This document shows positions 1 to 4,541 of a stretch of 5,941 bases of DNA, piece after piece (position 1 is the first letter of the stretch; the number at the start of each line of letters is the position of its first letter). Origin of the DNA: Opitutaceae bacterium UBA6669 (GTDB lineage: Bacteria > Verrucomicrobiota > Verrucomicrobiia > Opitutales > Opitutaceae); assembly GCA_002455175.1 (NCBI GenBank), contig DKKJ01000396.1, forward strand, positions 14,920-20,860, read 5' to 3'. The notes under the pieces are model-generated. The model ran no database searches, was not told the DNA's origin, and was given only the letters and a program-made list of their open reading frames with translations. The position numbers and the translations under genes were made by a program.

Positions 1-563
1 GAAAGGCGTTCGTTCAGAAACTTGGGGATTTACCGATAAAGTGCATTTCAGTCCTCGCGCACAAACCGAGTTGTGCTGACCCCGAGGTGTTCAAGCGTGA
101 AGCGTATCGACTATACCGATACTTGACTCGCCTCCTCCTTGAGCGGGTTTCATGGCTTTGCCGGGATAAAAAAGACGGAAGCGGTGACGGTAGTGCTAAT
201 GTCATCTTTTCGAATCGGCGAAGGATGTCCTATGATCAGATTCGGGACTACATAGATAAGCTCAGCTCCAATTCCGATTCGCGAATCGACACTAGTGTGG
301 TCCGGTCAAACCAAGTGTCTTCGAGGTCGCACGATCAGCTAGCGGGACTGCAAGTGGCGGACGCCCTAGCATCGAGTATCTTCTATGCAGTGAACCTTGA
401 TGAGTACCGCAACAACGAAACCTGTTACGCCGAGGCGTTCCTCAGCCGCTTCTACCGCCACCAAGATAAAATTTGGCAGTATGGCCTTAAAGATTGGCCA
501 GTCGCCATATCGACGTTAACCAAGGCATGCCCTCATCTCGCCGCCGTTGCTGATTGGAAATAG
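1..563 (+). CDS. DUF3800 domain protein, C-terminal part (5' truncated by window edge)
   Basis: The reading frame is open from the first complete codon at position 3 to the TAG at 561-563, giving about 186 residues, so the gene begins outside the window. A GTG at 87 is available but is not the likely start, because the upstream in-frame residues fit the family (LPIKCISVLAHK). DUF3800 proteins have a predicted RNase H-like fold and are often found on mobile elements and in defence islands; their biochemical role is not settled. Visible family hallmarks are the basic helix with LLLERVSWLCRD, the GLQVAD motif (345-362), which carries the conserved Gln and Asp followed by a hydrophobic helix, and a C-terminal IWQYGLKDWP. 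The N-terminal DESG-type acidic motif would lie upstream and cannot be checked. No terminator follows, and the same frame stays open after the stop. The family call is from memory of the domain, not from a search. Confidence 0.75.
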   Translation, partial: KAFVQKLGDLPIKCISVLAHKPSCADPEVFKREAYRLYRYLTRLLLERVSWLCRDKKDGSGDGSANVIFSNRRRMSYDQIRDYIDKLSSNSDSRIDTSVVRSNQVSSRSHDQLAGLQVADALASSIFYAVNLDEYRNNETCYAEAFLSRFYRHQDKIWQYGLKDWPVAISTLTKACPHLAAVADWK

Positions 564-581
564 CGCAGGTCCCAGGTTCGA

Positions 582-728
582 GTGATACCCTTGCGGGTTG
601 CCAACGTTGCCGATGACCTCTACAAACCCTGCGCTTACCTGCACGAAAAGGAGGAATCCGAAATGGTCGCCGCGTCAAGCGCTATTGAGGGCGCGCGTAC
701 ATTCGAAGGCTTTTTACACTCGGCGTAA
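582..728 (+). CDS. Short ORF continuing the DUF3800 frame after its stop; possible gene remnant or leader peptide
   Basis: After the DUF3800 stop codon the same frame is open for another 54 codons, to TAA at 726-728. The first possible start is GTG at 582 (48 residues). The first ATG is at 663 (21 residues), and it is preceded by a near-perfect Shine-Dalgarno AAGGAGG at 648-654 with eight bases of spacing. That purine-rich stretch also encodes Glu-Lys-Glu-Glu in the longer reading, so the ribosome site could be accidental. The predicted sequence includes DDLYKPCAYLHEKEESE, which looks protein-like. I do not recognise it. It could be a remnant of a gene that lost its 5' part, a stop-codon readthrough extension of DUF3800, or a short leader peptide 22 bases upstream of the gene at 751, which itself lacks a good ribosome site. 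Confidence 0.3.
   Translation: MIPLRVANVADDLYKPCAYLHEKEESEMVAASSAIEGARTFEGFLHSA
648..654 (+). promoter_or_regulatory. Near-perfect Shine-Dalgarno sequence AAGGAGG
   Basis: AAGGAGG lies eight bases before the ATG at 663. It is the strongest ribosome binding site seen on the + strand of this window, yet it would serve only a 21-codon ORF. It may be functional (leader peptide) or simply the coding sequence for Glu-Lys-Glu-Glu in the longer frame starting at 582. Confidence 0.4.
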
Positions 729-750
729 GTAAAGCAGGCTGATCAACCAA

Positions 751-1101
751 ATGCCAAGCGAACGGTTAGATTTACAAATTCCGGAGGGGCTGAGCCAAGA
801 TGAGCTTCTGACTGCGTTGCAGGCGAGTTCGGAGCTCGAGGAGTTTTTGGTGGGCAACGTTAGTCGTTTTGACAGCCGGGCGGATTACGATGACAGCTCG
901 TTTACGATTGATGAGATCGAGTCAGATTCAGCCAACACGTATGTAATAAGCTACTCATTCAAGTGGGCTGCTTACTACGGTTGTAGCGACATGAGTCCCT
1001 GCGGAATCGAAGAGGAAAGCGCACGCTTCACATACGAAAATGGGGTGGCAGTCTTCGAAATCGATTGGCCAGAACCCCCTTCACCCGGCGAGGAGTTGTA
1101 G
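751..1101 (+). CDS. Strongly acidic hypothetical protein, 116 aa
   Basis: I do not recognise the family. The 116-residue product has 26 Asp/Glu against 5 Lys/Arg, so it carries a large net negative charge. An amphipathic N-terminal region (about residues 10-36, with QDELLTALQASSELEEF) is followed by an acidic linker, then a beta-rich segment with aromatic residues (YVISYSFKWAAYYGCSDM, residues 64-81) and a second Cys at 84. There is no signal peptide, membrane segment or enzyme motif. The ATG at 751 has only a weak AGG 14 bases upstream, so translation may be coupled to the short ORF ending at 728. It converges with the DUF5076-like gene, with a hairpin between them. Possible roles include an immunity protein, an antitoxin or a DNA-mimic type protein, but none of these is supported beyond charge and size. 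The codon pattern and coherent protein sequence make it likely a real gene. Confidence 0.65.
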   Translation: MPSERLDLQIPEGLSQDELLTALQASSELEEFLVGNVSRFDSRADYDDSSFTIDEIESDSANTYVISYSFKWAAYYGCSDMSPCGIEEESARFTYENGVAVFEIDWPEPPSPGEEL

Positions 1102-1130
1102 CAAGGGATGAAGCGCAGAGCGAGACGTGT

Positions 1131-1147
1131 TCCGGTGGCACACCGGA
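1131..1147. repeat. Perfect hairpin between convergent genes
   Basis: A seven-base perfect inverted repeat, TCCGGTG / CACCGGA, with the three-base loop GCA, lies 30 bases after the stop at 1101 and about 100 bases beyond the stop of the opposing gene. There is no U-tract on either strand, so it is not a canonical intrinsic terminator. It may still mark the transcript end between the convergent genes. Confidence 0.45.
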
Positions 1148-1249
1148 GAAAACTAGCCCTAAGCCCGCCGCACTCGGGAACATAACCGCGAGGCGAGAAG
1201 AAGCCCTTGACCGCCCGCACCCACCCAGTGCTGAGGCTCAAAGGCTCGC

Positions 1250-1546
1250 CTATTTCAAAACACTGCCCGTGGGCTTATCGGTTGGCCCACGAAGTTCGGC
1301 TACTAGCGTCTTCATGATGCGCGAAACAGTTTCACGCTCGTCGATGCCTTGAGTCTCCTTGTACGCGTTACCCAGGTGCCTAATCACGTCAGCGAGTGCG
1401 ACGCCCCAATTTCCAGCATCATCCCAAACCTCAGCAGCAAGACTGACTTGAAGCCCGCCTGCCGCTCCCCAGGCTCGTAACAGCTCTACGCCATTTTGAT
1501 CAGCGTTCGCCTTCGGTGGGATAAGTAACTCATTCGGGTGAGACAT
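1250..1546 (-). CDS. DUF5076-like small protein, 98 aa
   Basis: A compact soluble protein of 98 residues with the pattern I associate with DUF5076: an ELLIPP start, then LLRAWGAAGGLQVSL, the segment EVWDDAGNWGVALADVIRHLGNAY (residues 39-62) and a C-terminal AELRGPTD. The function of this family is unknown. The frame could begin at a TTG at 1585, but the ATG at 1546 is preferred because the reading MSHPNELLIPP is the usual N-terminus and GAAGAGGT-like purines (1551-1558) lie just upstream. There is no signal peptide or membrane helix. It is transcribed away from the phage-like block on the same strand, with about 155 bases between it and the gene at 1702. That gap holds a 12-base palindrome, so the gene probably has its own promoter. 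I see no terminator with a U-tract after its stop. Confidence 0.72.
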   Translation of the reverse strand: MSHPNELLIPPKANADQNGVELLRAWGAAGGLQVSLAAEVWDDAGNWGVALADVIRHLGNAYKETQGIDERETVSRIMKTLVAELRGPTDKPTGSVLK

Positions 1547-1612
1547 CCCGACCTCTTCGTCACCGGTCGAAAAGAGTTGAGTCAAAGCCTCGCATCGAGC
1601 GGGTCACCTTCG

Positions 1613-1624
1613 GCTTACGTAAGC
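1613..1624. repeat. 12-base perfect palindrome GCTTACGTAAGC, possible operator
   Basis: A complete dyad lies 67 bases upstream of the DUF5076-like start codon, in the gap between that gene and the gene at 1702. Its position suits an operator for the leftward transcript. No second copy was noticed in the window. Confidence 0.3.
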
Positions 1625-1701
1625 TCCAAAACTCGCGATTGACGGATTGCACGGGATGAGTGCTAGGGGTGGATATAATGGACATTGCTTTGCTCGGTCA
1701 G

Positions 1702-1926
1702 TCATGGCTTCAGCTTCCCTTCAGCCATCAGGCGGATTCGCTCCCGGCGCTCACGGTATTGCAGAGTGCGAATAGAGCACCCGGCTCGTTTGGCCTGCTG
1801 TGAGCGCGACTCTTTTTTAGTCACCACGCGCAGGACCGGCTGTGAGATCGCATCAAGCTTGGCCTCGATTCGATCGAGGCGCGCCAGTATTTCAGCTAGG
1901 ACGTCTCGTTGTTTTTCGGTGGTCAT
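1702..1926 (-). CDS. Small putative DNA-binding protein with N-terminal coiled coil, 74 aa
   Basis: The product is 74 residues from the ATG at 1926; a GTG at 1929 directly before it would add one residue, and an in-frame TAA lies just upstream. Residues 5-28 (RDVLAEILARLDRIEAKLDAI) form a heptad-like coiled coil suited to dimerisation. The second half is very basic and contains KKESRSQQAKRAGCSIRTLQYRERR, which resembles a helix-turn-helix of the kind seen in small excisionase- or MerR-like proteins (AxxxGxSxRTLQ). It probably binds DNA as a small regulator or recombination accessory factor; this is inferred from the sequence pattern only. The start lies immediately after the U-tract of a strong terminator and has no Shine-Dalgarno, so expression would need readthrough of that terminator or leaderless-type initiation. 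It is the last gene of the leftward block. Confidence 0.62.
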   Translation of the reverse strand: MTTEKQRDVLAEILARLDRIEAKLDAISQPVLRVVTKKESRSQQAKRAGCSIRTLQYRERRERIRLMAEGKLKP

Positions 1927-1934
1927 CACTTAAA

Positions 1935-1966
1935 CAAAAAAGCCCCCGCCAGTGACGGCGAGGGCT
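1935..1966 (-). terminator. Strong intrinsic terminator after the HTH gene
   Basis: On the - strand a ten-pair stem (1966-1957 with 1950-1941, one G-U pair) closes over a six-base loop and is followed by six U residues (1940-1935). It lies 26 bases after the stop of the helix-turn-helix gene at 1992. The U-tract ends about eight bases before the ATG at 1926, so the same structure can also control the next gene. Confidence 0.9.
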
Positions 1967-1991
1967 GAGGGGTTACGAAGGTGGGAGCGAG

Positions 1992-2240
1992 CTATCCTCG
2001 AATCTCCCCTCTCCGCTCGCGGTCCGAGCCTTTGTCGAGCTGCTGGCGGCTGTAGCGACCACGCACCACCCACTTGACGCCGTACCTTACAGCCCATTCG
2101 CGAAATGAGCGCGTGCTGCGTTTGTGGACGTAAGCGGTAGCTTCCTGGAGATTCAGCATCGTATCGCTCACCGGCGAGTTGCGCAGGCGAACAACCACGG
2201 CGTCGGCGATGGCCTCAATGTCCTGCGGAGTTAGGATCAT
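1992..2240 (-). CDS. Excisionase/MerR-like helix-turn-helix protein, 82 aa
   Basis: The product is 82 residues from the ATG at 2240. Residues about 28-70 have the pattern of small phage helix-turn-helix proteins: LNLQEATAYVHKRSTRSFREW, then a wing-like VRYGVKWVVRGRYSRQQLD that ends in the typical R-x-x-x-L-D element. Proteins of this kind usually sit at the end of a prophage or integrative-element control operon and act as excisionase or regulator; which of the two it is cannot be told here. The ATG at 2240 is chosen over the GTG at 2258 because GGAAGGGGGG (2256-2247) lies six bases upstream and because the start overlaps the preceding stop as ATGA, the same junction as elsewhere in this operon. 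Translation ends at TAG 26 bases before the intrinsic terminator. The N-terminal 27 residues (DIEAIADAVVVRLRN) look like a short dimerising helix. Confidence 0.75.
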   Translation of the reverse strand: MILTPQDIEAIADAVVVRLRNSPVSDTMLNLQEATAYVHKRSTRSFREWAVRYGVKWVVRGRYSRQQLDKGSDRERRGEIRG

Positions 2241-2739
2241 TTGCCGCCCCCCTTCCACCAGTCGCCGCGGTCCCCTTCTTCGTCCTTGTGCCCATCGTCG
2301 TAACCGTCGCTATAGACTGCGGGCGTCGCGAGGTCAGGAATCGTGAACACTCATGGCAAATCTCCCAGGCCAGGTCTAGTTTCGCAACCCCACCAAACGA
2401 AACCTTCTTCTCCTTCCAGACGAGGAACAATATGTTGTCGCGAGTGAAATCTGGATGATCTTCAAGAGCCAACGCCAATTCGTTCGAAGCAACCTGAGTG
2501 ATGTGGGCAATAGTTTCGTCTAGGCAGAAATCGAGCCAACGAACTTTCTCCGCAAGACGCCTGGCCTCAGTGAACGTCCCGGTGATCCAAGCCGTGCGCC
2601 TGATTGCTCGGCTGACGTCGTCAGGCTTCAAAGCAACGTCCGTTATAACTATTCTAGCCTGATTGCGTCGTCGTCGAGTATTGGCCTGCTCTTGGAGCGC
2701 TGACAGCCATCGAGGCAATTGCAGCACCCCAAACGTCAT
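2215..2739 (-). CDS. Hypothetical protein of the leftward operon; frame and both ends uncertain
   Basis: Between about 2640 and 2360 this is the only open frame on either strand, and it looks coding: ALKPDDVSRAIRR, TFTEARRLAEKVRWLDFC and SNELALALEDHPDF read as helical soluble protein. I do not recognise the family and see no catalytic motif or membrane segment. Start candidates are ATG at 2739 (174 residues), 2763 or 2826, all inside the ORF that begins at 2914 and none with a clear ribosome site. The last 45 or so residues, after EICHECSRF, are low-complexity and overlap a much better-looking frame (2350-2237), so the annotated end at 2215 may be wrong. The likeliest readings are an independent overlapping gene or the middle part of one gene spanning 2914-2237 whose frame has been shifted twice. 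Confidence 0.45.
   Translation of the reverse strand: MTFGVLQLPRWLSALQEQANTRRRRNQARIVITDVALKPDDVSRAIRRTAWITGTFTEARRLAEKVRWLDFCLDETIAHITQVASNELALALEDHPDFTRDNILFLVWKEKKVSFGGVAKLDLAWEICHECSRFLTSRRPQSIATVTTMGTRTKKGTAATGGRGAANDPNSAGH
2237..2350 (-). CDS. Short acidic, aromatic-rich ORF ending in ATGA overlap; separate peptide or C-terminus of a frameshifted gene
   Basis: This 37-codon frame opens at GTG 2350, directly after an in-frame TGA, and ends at TGA 2239-2237. That stop overlaps the ATG of the next gene by four bases. Its sequence is strikingly protein-like: a PDLATPAVYSDGYDDGHKDE stretch followed by a GDWWKGGGK tail. The competing frame over the same bases gives only Thr/Arg/Lys/Gly low-complexity sequence. 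No good ribosome site precedes the GTG. The frame is the same as that of the ORF at 2914-2654 and differs from the ORF between them. I infer that this is either a small separate gene or, more attractively, the true C-terminus of a longer gene whose reading frame changes near 2350. Confidence 0.45.
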   Translation of the reverse strand: MFTIPDLATPAVYSDGYDDGHKDEEGDRGDWWKGGGK

Positions 2740-2914
2740 TTGCGGTAAGAGCAGCGTTGCCATTCCACGGCTGCACTGCCCATGCGGAGGGGCCGCTTTC
2801 CGCTGCGCGGCCTGGCGCTTCCACATCTGCATGAATAGCGGCAATCTCCCTTGGACCGTCAGGAACGGCGAGCGGATCGAACTGCGGTTTCTTCGGTTTT
2901 TTGGCGCGGCTCAT
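2654..2914 (-). CDS. Hypothetical 86-aa ORF with basic N-terminus; possibly the 5' part of a frameshifted gene
   Basis: The ATG at 2914 overlaps the stop of the preceding gene as ATGA and has a purine-rich ribosome site (2928-2920, AAGGGGGT) five bases upstream, so the start is well supported. The N-terminus is lysine-rich (MSRAKKPKKPQFDPLAVPDG), followed by an Ala-rich region and AWAVQPWNGNAALTANDVWG (about residues 44-63). After that the sequence loses character (SAPRAGQYSTTTQSG) and ends at TAG 2654, while the +1 frame across the same bases gives a better helix (RWLSALQEQANTRRRRNQAR). This suggests that the natural product changes frame somewhere around 2720-2660, or that two genes overlap by almost 90 bases. 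Function unknown. Confidence 0.55.
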   Translation of the reverse strand: MSRAKKPKKPQFDPLAVPDGPREIAAIHADVEAPGRAAESGPSAWAVQPWNGNAALTANDVWGAAIASMAVSAPRAGQYSTTTQSG

Positions 2915-3219
2915 GACGCACCCCCTTCATTCGCCTGCGTCGACGCGATTACTCGCGCCAGTATGCGAGATTGGAAATCGACCAGCTTACGCTCGGACTC
3001 AGCCACGCGCGCTTCTGCCTGGGTGCGAGGAGAATCAATTATCCCGCGGAATGGATCCTTTTTCCAGAGAATCTGTTCTTTCCGCCACGCCTCCAGAATC
3101 GATGAAGGCGTCTCGTCGTGTTCGATATCGTGGAAAATGTGACAGTCGATGCCCTGGGCCAAGAGATCGGCTAGGAAGGCGGCCTGCTGGTTGGTGAGCG
3201 TGAGAGTCACGGTGCTCAT
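2911..3219 (-). CDS. Small helical protein of the leftward operon, 102 aa (paralogue of the upstream gene)
   Basis: The frame extends upstream to 3387, but the ATG at 3219 is the likely start. It has a perfect GGAGGT (3231-3226) six bases before it and overlaps the previous stop as ATGA. The product begins with a beta-like STVTLTLTNQQAAFLADLLAQG, then has ILEAWRKEQILWKK (about residues 39-52) and a C-terminal helix rich in Glu, Arg and Ala (QAEARVAESERKLVDFQSRILARVIAS) that may form a coiled coil. There is no transmembrane segment or enzyme motif, and I do not recognise the family. By eye it aligns along its first half with the gene immediately upstream (VT-TL, spaced Ala/Leu, then D-x-P, L, W and KE), so the two look like an old tandem duplication. 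It is probably an accessory protein of a prophage or integrative element. Confidence 0.7.
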   Translation of the reverse strand: MSTVTLTLTNQQAAFLADLLAQGIDCHIFHDIEHDETPSSILEAWRKEQILWKKDPFRGIIDSPRTQAEARVAESERKLVDFQSRILARVIASTQANEGGAS

Positions 3220-3563
3220 GACTGCACCTCCGTTCCCACTAGCTCGGCGTGAAGCTTTCCAAGGGTAACTGCCTCCGAGTCCAGCGCTGCCTTCACGGAA
3301 ACGAAGAATTCCTTCTCCTCCTGGAGAAGCATCGTTTTCTGGAGTTGGACTTTCCGAGCAACGAACCTGCGCCGCTCCTTCTGCCATCCAGCTAAAACGC
3401 CGGGGATATCGCGCCTAGAGAGAAAGCCGCACTCCGACACGAATCCATCCCTTAACGTCTCGGCGATGGCGGCGACCTCTTCACGGGACAACGTTACCGT
3501 GACTCCAACTTCCTGACGAGCAGTCGCGTTTTGCCCTGCGGTTGGTGCTACTGAGTTTTTCAT
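3216..3563 (-). CDS. First gene of the leftward operon: small helical hypothetical protein, 115 aa
   Basis: The product is 115 residues from the ATG at 3563. A polar N-terminal tail (residues 1-19) precedes a segment with VTVTLSREEVAAIAETLRDG and then IPGVLAGWQKERRRFVARK. The C-terminal half is a long charged helix (LLQEEKEFFVSVKAALDSE) that could be a coiled coil. The family is not recognised, and there is no signal peptide, membrane helix or catalytic motif. The first half resembles the next gene downstream, suggesting tandem duplication. The ribosome site is weak (GGAA seven bases before the ATG). Its stop TGA overlaps the ATG of the next gene by four bases, which implies translational coupling. 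Transcription must start in the region 3564-3740, which holds a long inverted repeat. Confidence 0.68.
   Translation of the reverse strand: MKNSVAPTAGQNATARQEVGVTVTLSREEVAAIAETLRDGFVSECGFLSRRDIPGVLAGWQKERRRFVARKVQLQKTMLLQEEKEFFVSVKAALDSEAVTLGKLHAELVGTEVQS
3226..3231 (-). promoter_or_regulatory. Shine-Dalgarno GGAGGT that fixes the start at 3219
   Basis: GGAGGT on the - strand lies six bases before the ATG at 3219 and inside the last codons of the preceding gene. It decides between this start and the much longer upstream frame extending to 3387. Confidence 0.8.
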
Positions 3564-3800
3564 TTTTATTCCAAGCAGAGCGACCGCCCCTAATAACGGG
3601 GTAAGAGTTGGGCAAACGAGTGCCCTCCCGCTTTCGAGGCGGCCGCAATTGTCTGGCTCGTTTTACTCGGGCTCTTACCCCCGATGGCGCCGTGTGCGTC
3701 ATGCGCGCATCACCGATGAAAATTTCGTCGTACGCAAGTGGAAAGCGCGGCAATGCGGGGAGGGCTTGCCAAAGCAGACCGCCGTCACTGGGTTTCTAGA
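3564..3800. promoter_or_regulatory. Divergent intergenic region, promoter content inferred from gene layout
   Basis: These 237 bases separate the two divergent transcription units, so promoters for both should lie here. I see no convincing paired -35/-10 elements. Visible structure is the inverted repeat at 3597-3683 and a ten-base palindrome ATGCGCGCAT at 3701-3710. Short ORFs on both strands here look like chance frames. Confidence 0.45.
3597..3683. repeat. 87-base interrupted inverted repeat in the divergent regulatory region
   Basis: Outer arms CGGGGTAAGAG (3597-3607) and CTCTTACCCCCG (3672-3683) are inverted copies differing by one extra base. Inner arms AAACGAG (3614-3620) and CTCGTTT (3657-3663) are perfect inverted copies, separated from the outer arms by 6 and 8 unpaired bases. 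The 36-base centre contains the palindrome GCGGCCGC. A smaller dyad, CCCC-TAATAAC-GGGG, overlaps the left end. The element lies between the leftward operon (start 3563) and the rightward HEPN gene (start 3801). It could be a paired operator for a dimeric regulator, a recombination site, or a structured leader RNA. Confidence 0.6.
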
Positions 3801-4502
3801 ATGAGCGTAGACACCAAGAAACTCGAAGCGATGGTCGATAACTTAGTGAGCTCATACCTATCAACAGTCTTCGATTTCAGGGTGTTAGAGCCGATGCTGT
3901 ACCGTAAGGATGTAATCGACAGACATGGAAGGGCGGAGCGGGCTCCAGGGTTCGCGTCGATACGTTTTGGCCTATACTATCACCTGATTCTAGAATGTTG
4001 GAAACTAGCGTGCGACGACGACGACAGGAGCTACAGTGTGCGCAGAATCCGCAAGGCATTTAATGACACTGCGACTGTTTCCCGGCTTCGGCATGAGTAC
4101 GGAAATCTGCAGATATCGATCGATCAGTCAGTCGACCCACACACGAGGGCCGTTTTCGAGCAGATAAATCAAGAAGACCGCGCTAAACGTGAGTCCGAGT
4201 TTGACACGAAATTAGACGAGTTTCGTCGTCTTTGGGATTTGTTCTTGAGCTCTCCGCAGTACACAACGATCGACAAAGCGCGAAAAAAGGTGGCAGCTCA
4301 TAGTGAGGTCACTCAGTCCGCAGGGGGTTTTCGCGCTAAAGATCTTTCTGACGTCGGAATCAAGTGGGGGCATGAACGGTTGTTTATCGAGGACCTTCGC
4401 GAAATCGTAGATTTGGTGAATCACTTGGTGCGACGCGCCGGCCTTACGTGGAGTCAGTTTGACGAACAGACCAAGCGGGACGCGCTCAACTTTTGGAAAT
4501 AA
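3801..4502 (+). CDS. HEPN superfamily protein, AbiU2-like, 233 aa (candidate RNase toxin / abortive infection protein)
   Basis: The protein is 233 residues, all-helical in appearance. An N-terminal helical region includes FGLYYHLILECWKLACDDDD (residues 56-75) followed by RSYSVRRIRKAF, the arrangement typical of AbiU2-type HEPN proteins. Further on, RKKVAAH (R161 to H167, bases 4281-4301) fits the HEPN active-site pattern Rx4-6H, with five residues between the Arg and His. A final helix (EDLREIVDLVNHLVRRAG) completes the four-helix core. HEPN proteins with an intact motif commonly cut RNA and serve in toxin-antitoxin or abortive phage defence; the activity here is inferred. The frame extends to GTG 3738, but the ATG at 3801 is preferred as the natural N-terminus (MSVDTKKLEAMVDNLV). 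The ribosome site is weak. By eye the gene is AT-richer than its neighbours (about 45% GC in 3841-3900), consistent with transfer. No obvious antitoxin gene is adjacent on the same strand. Confidence 0.68.
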   Translation: MSVDTKKLEAMVDNLVSSYLSTVFDFRVLEPMLYRKDVIDRHGRAERAPGFASIRFGLYYHLILECWKLACDDDDRSYSVRRIRKAFNDTATVSRLRHEYGNLQISIDQSVDPHTRAVFEQINQEDRAKRESEFDTKLDEFRRLWDLFLSSPQYTTIDKARKKVAAHSEVTQSAGGFRAKDLSDVGIKWGHERLFIEDLREIVDLVNHLVRRAGLTWSQFDEQTKRDALNFWK

Positions 4503-4516
4503 GAACGCATTTCCAA
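4493..4516. terminator. Weak bidirectional hairpin at the convergent junction
   Basis: TTGGAAAT (4493-4500) and ATTTCCAA (4509-4516) pair perfectly over an eight-base loop that contains the stop of the HEPN gene. A second small stem, CCGAG-CGC-TTCGG (4529-4541, one G-T pair), follows just before the opposing stop at 4542. Neither has a U-tract, so the function as transcript end is inferred from position only. Confidence 0.3.
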
Positions 4517-4541
4517 TGACCAATCACTCCGAGCGCTTCGG

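Larger units (their letters stand above)
1702..3563 (-). mobile_element. Candidate phage- or integrative-element-derived control gene block
   Basis: A run of small same-strand genes with 4-base ATGA overlaps, two of them small helix-turn-helix type proteins, closes with a strong intrinsic terminator. This is the usual look of the early or control segment of a prophage, satellite or integrative element. No integrase, capsid, replication or packaging gene and no attachment-site duplication is seen in the window, so the borders are those of the gene block only and the call is an inference from layout. Confidence 0.4.

Noticed and set aside
566..602. tRNA T-arm-like stretch (AGGTCCCAGGTTCGAGT followed later by TTGCCA)
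   Set aside because: The T-stem cannot pair (the expected closing C after the T-loop is G and the 3' arm does not match), and no acceptor, D-arm or anticodon arm is present upstream. No second copy exists in the window to suggest an attachment site. Probably chance or a decayed remnant.
1065..1352. 95-codon + strand ORF
   Set aside because: It runs across the end of the acidic gene, the intergenic hairpin and the antisense of the DUF5076-like gene; the sequence is low in protein-like pattern.
1639..1679. Promoter formed by TTGACG and TATAAT on the + strand
   Set aside because: The spacing is 29 bases (21 for the alternative TTGCAC), well outside the usual 16-18, and no + strand gene follows.
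2663..3197. Two + strand ORFs (2663-3142 and 2901-3197) opposite the leftward operon
   Set aside because: Both are Arg/Ser/Cys-rich antisense frames of well-supported - strand genes with better ribosome sites and ATGA junctions.
3481..3753. 90-codon - strand ORF overlapping the start of the operon's first gene
   Set aside because: Very Arg/Ser-rich, crosses the inverted repeat, and has no ribosome site; it is out of frame with the supported gene starting at 3563.
3608..3799. 63-codon + strand ORF ending just before the HEPN gene
   Set aside because: It lies over the inverted repeat, begins at a TTG without a ribosome site, and its sequence is Arg/Ser-rich and shadow-like.
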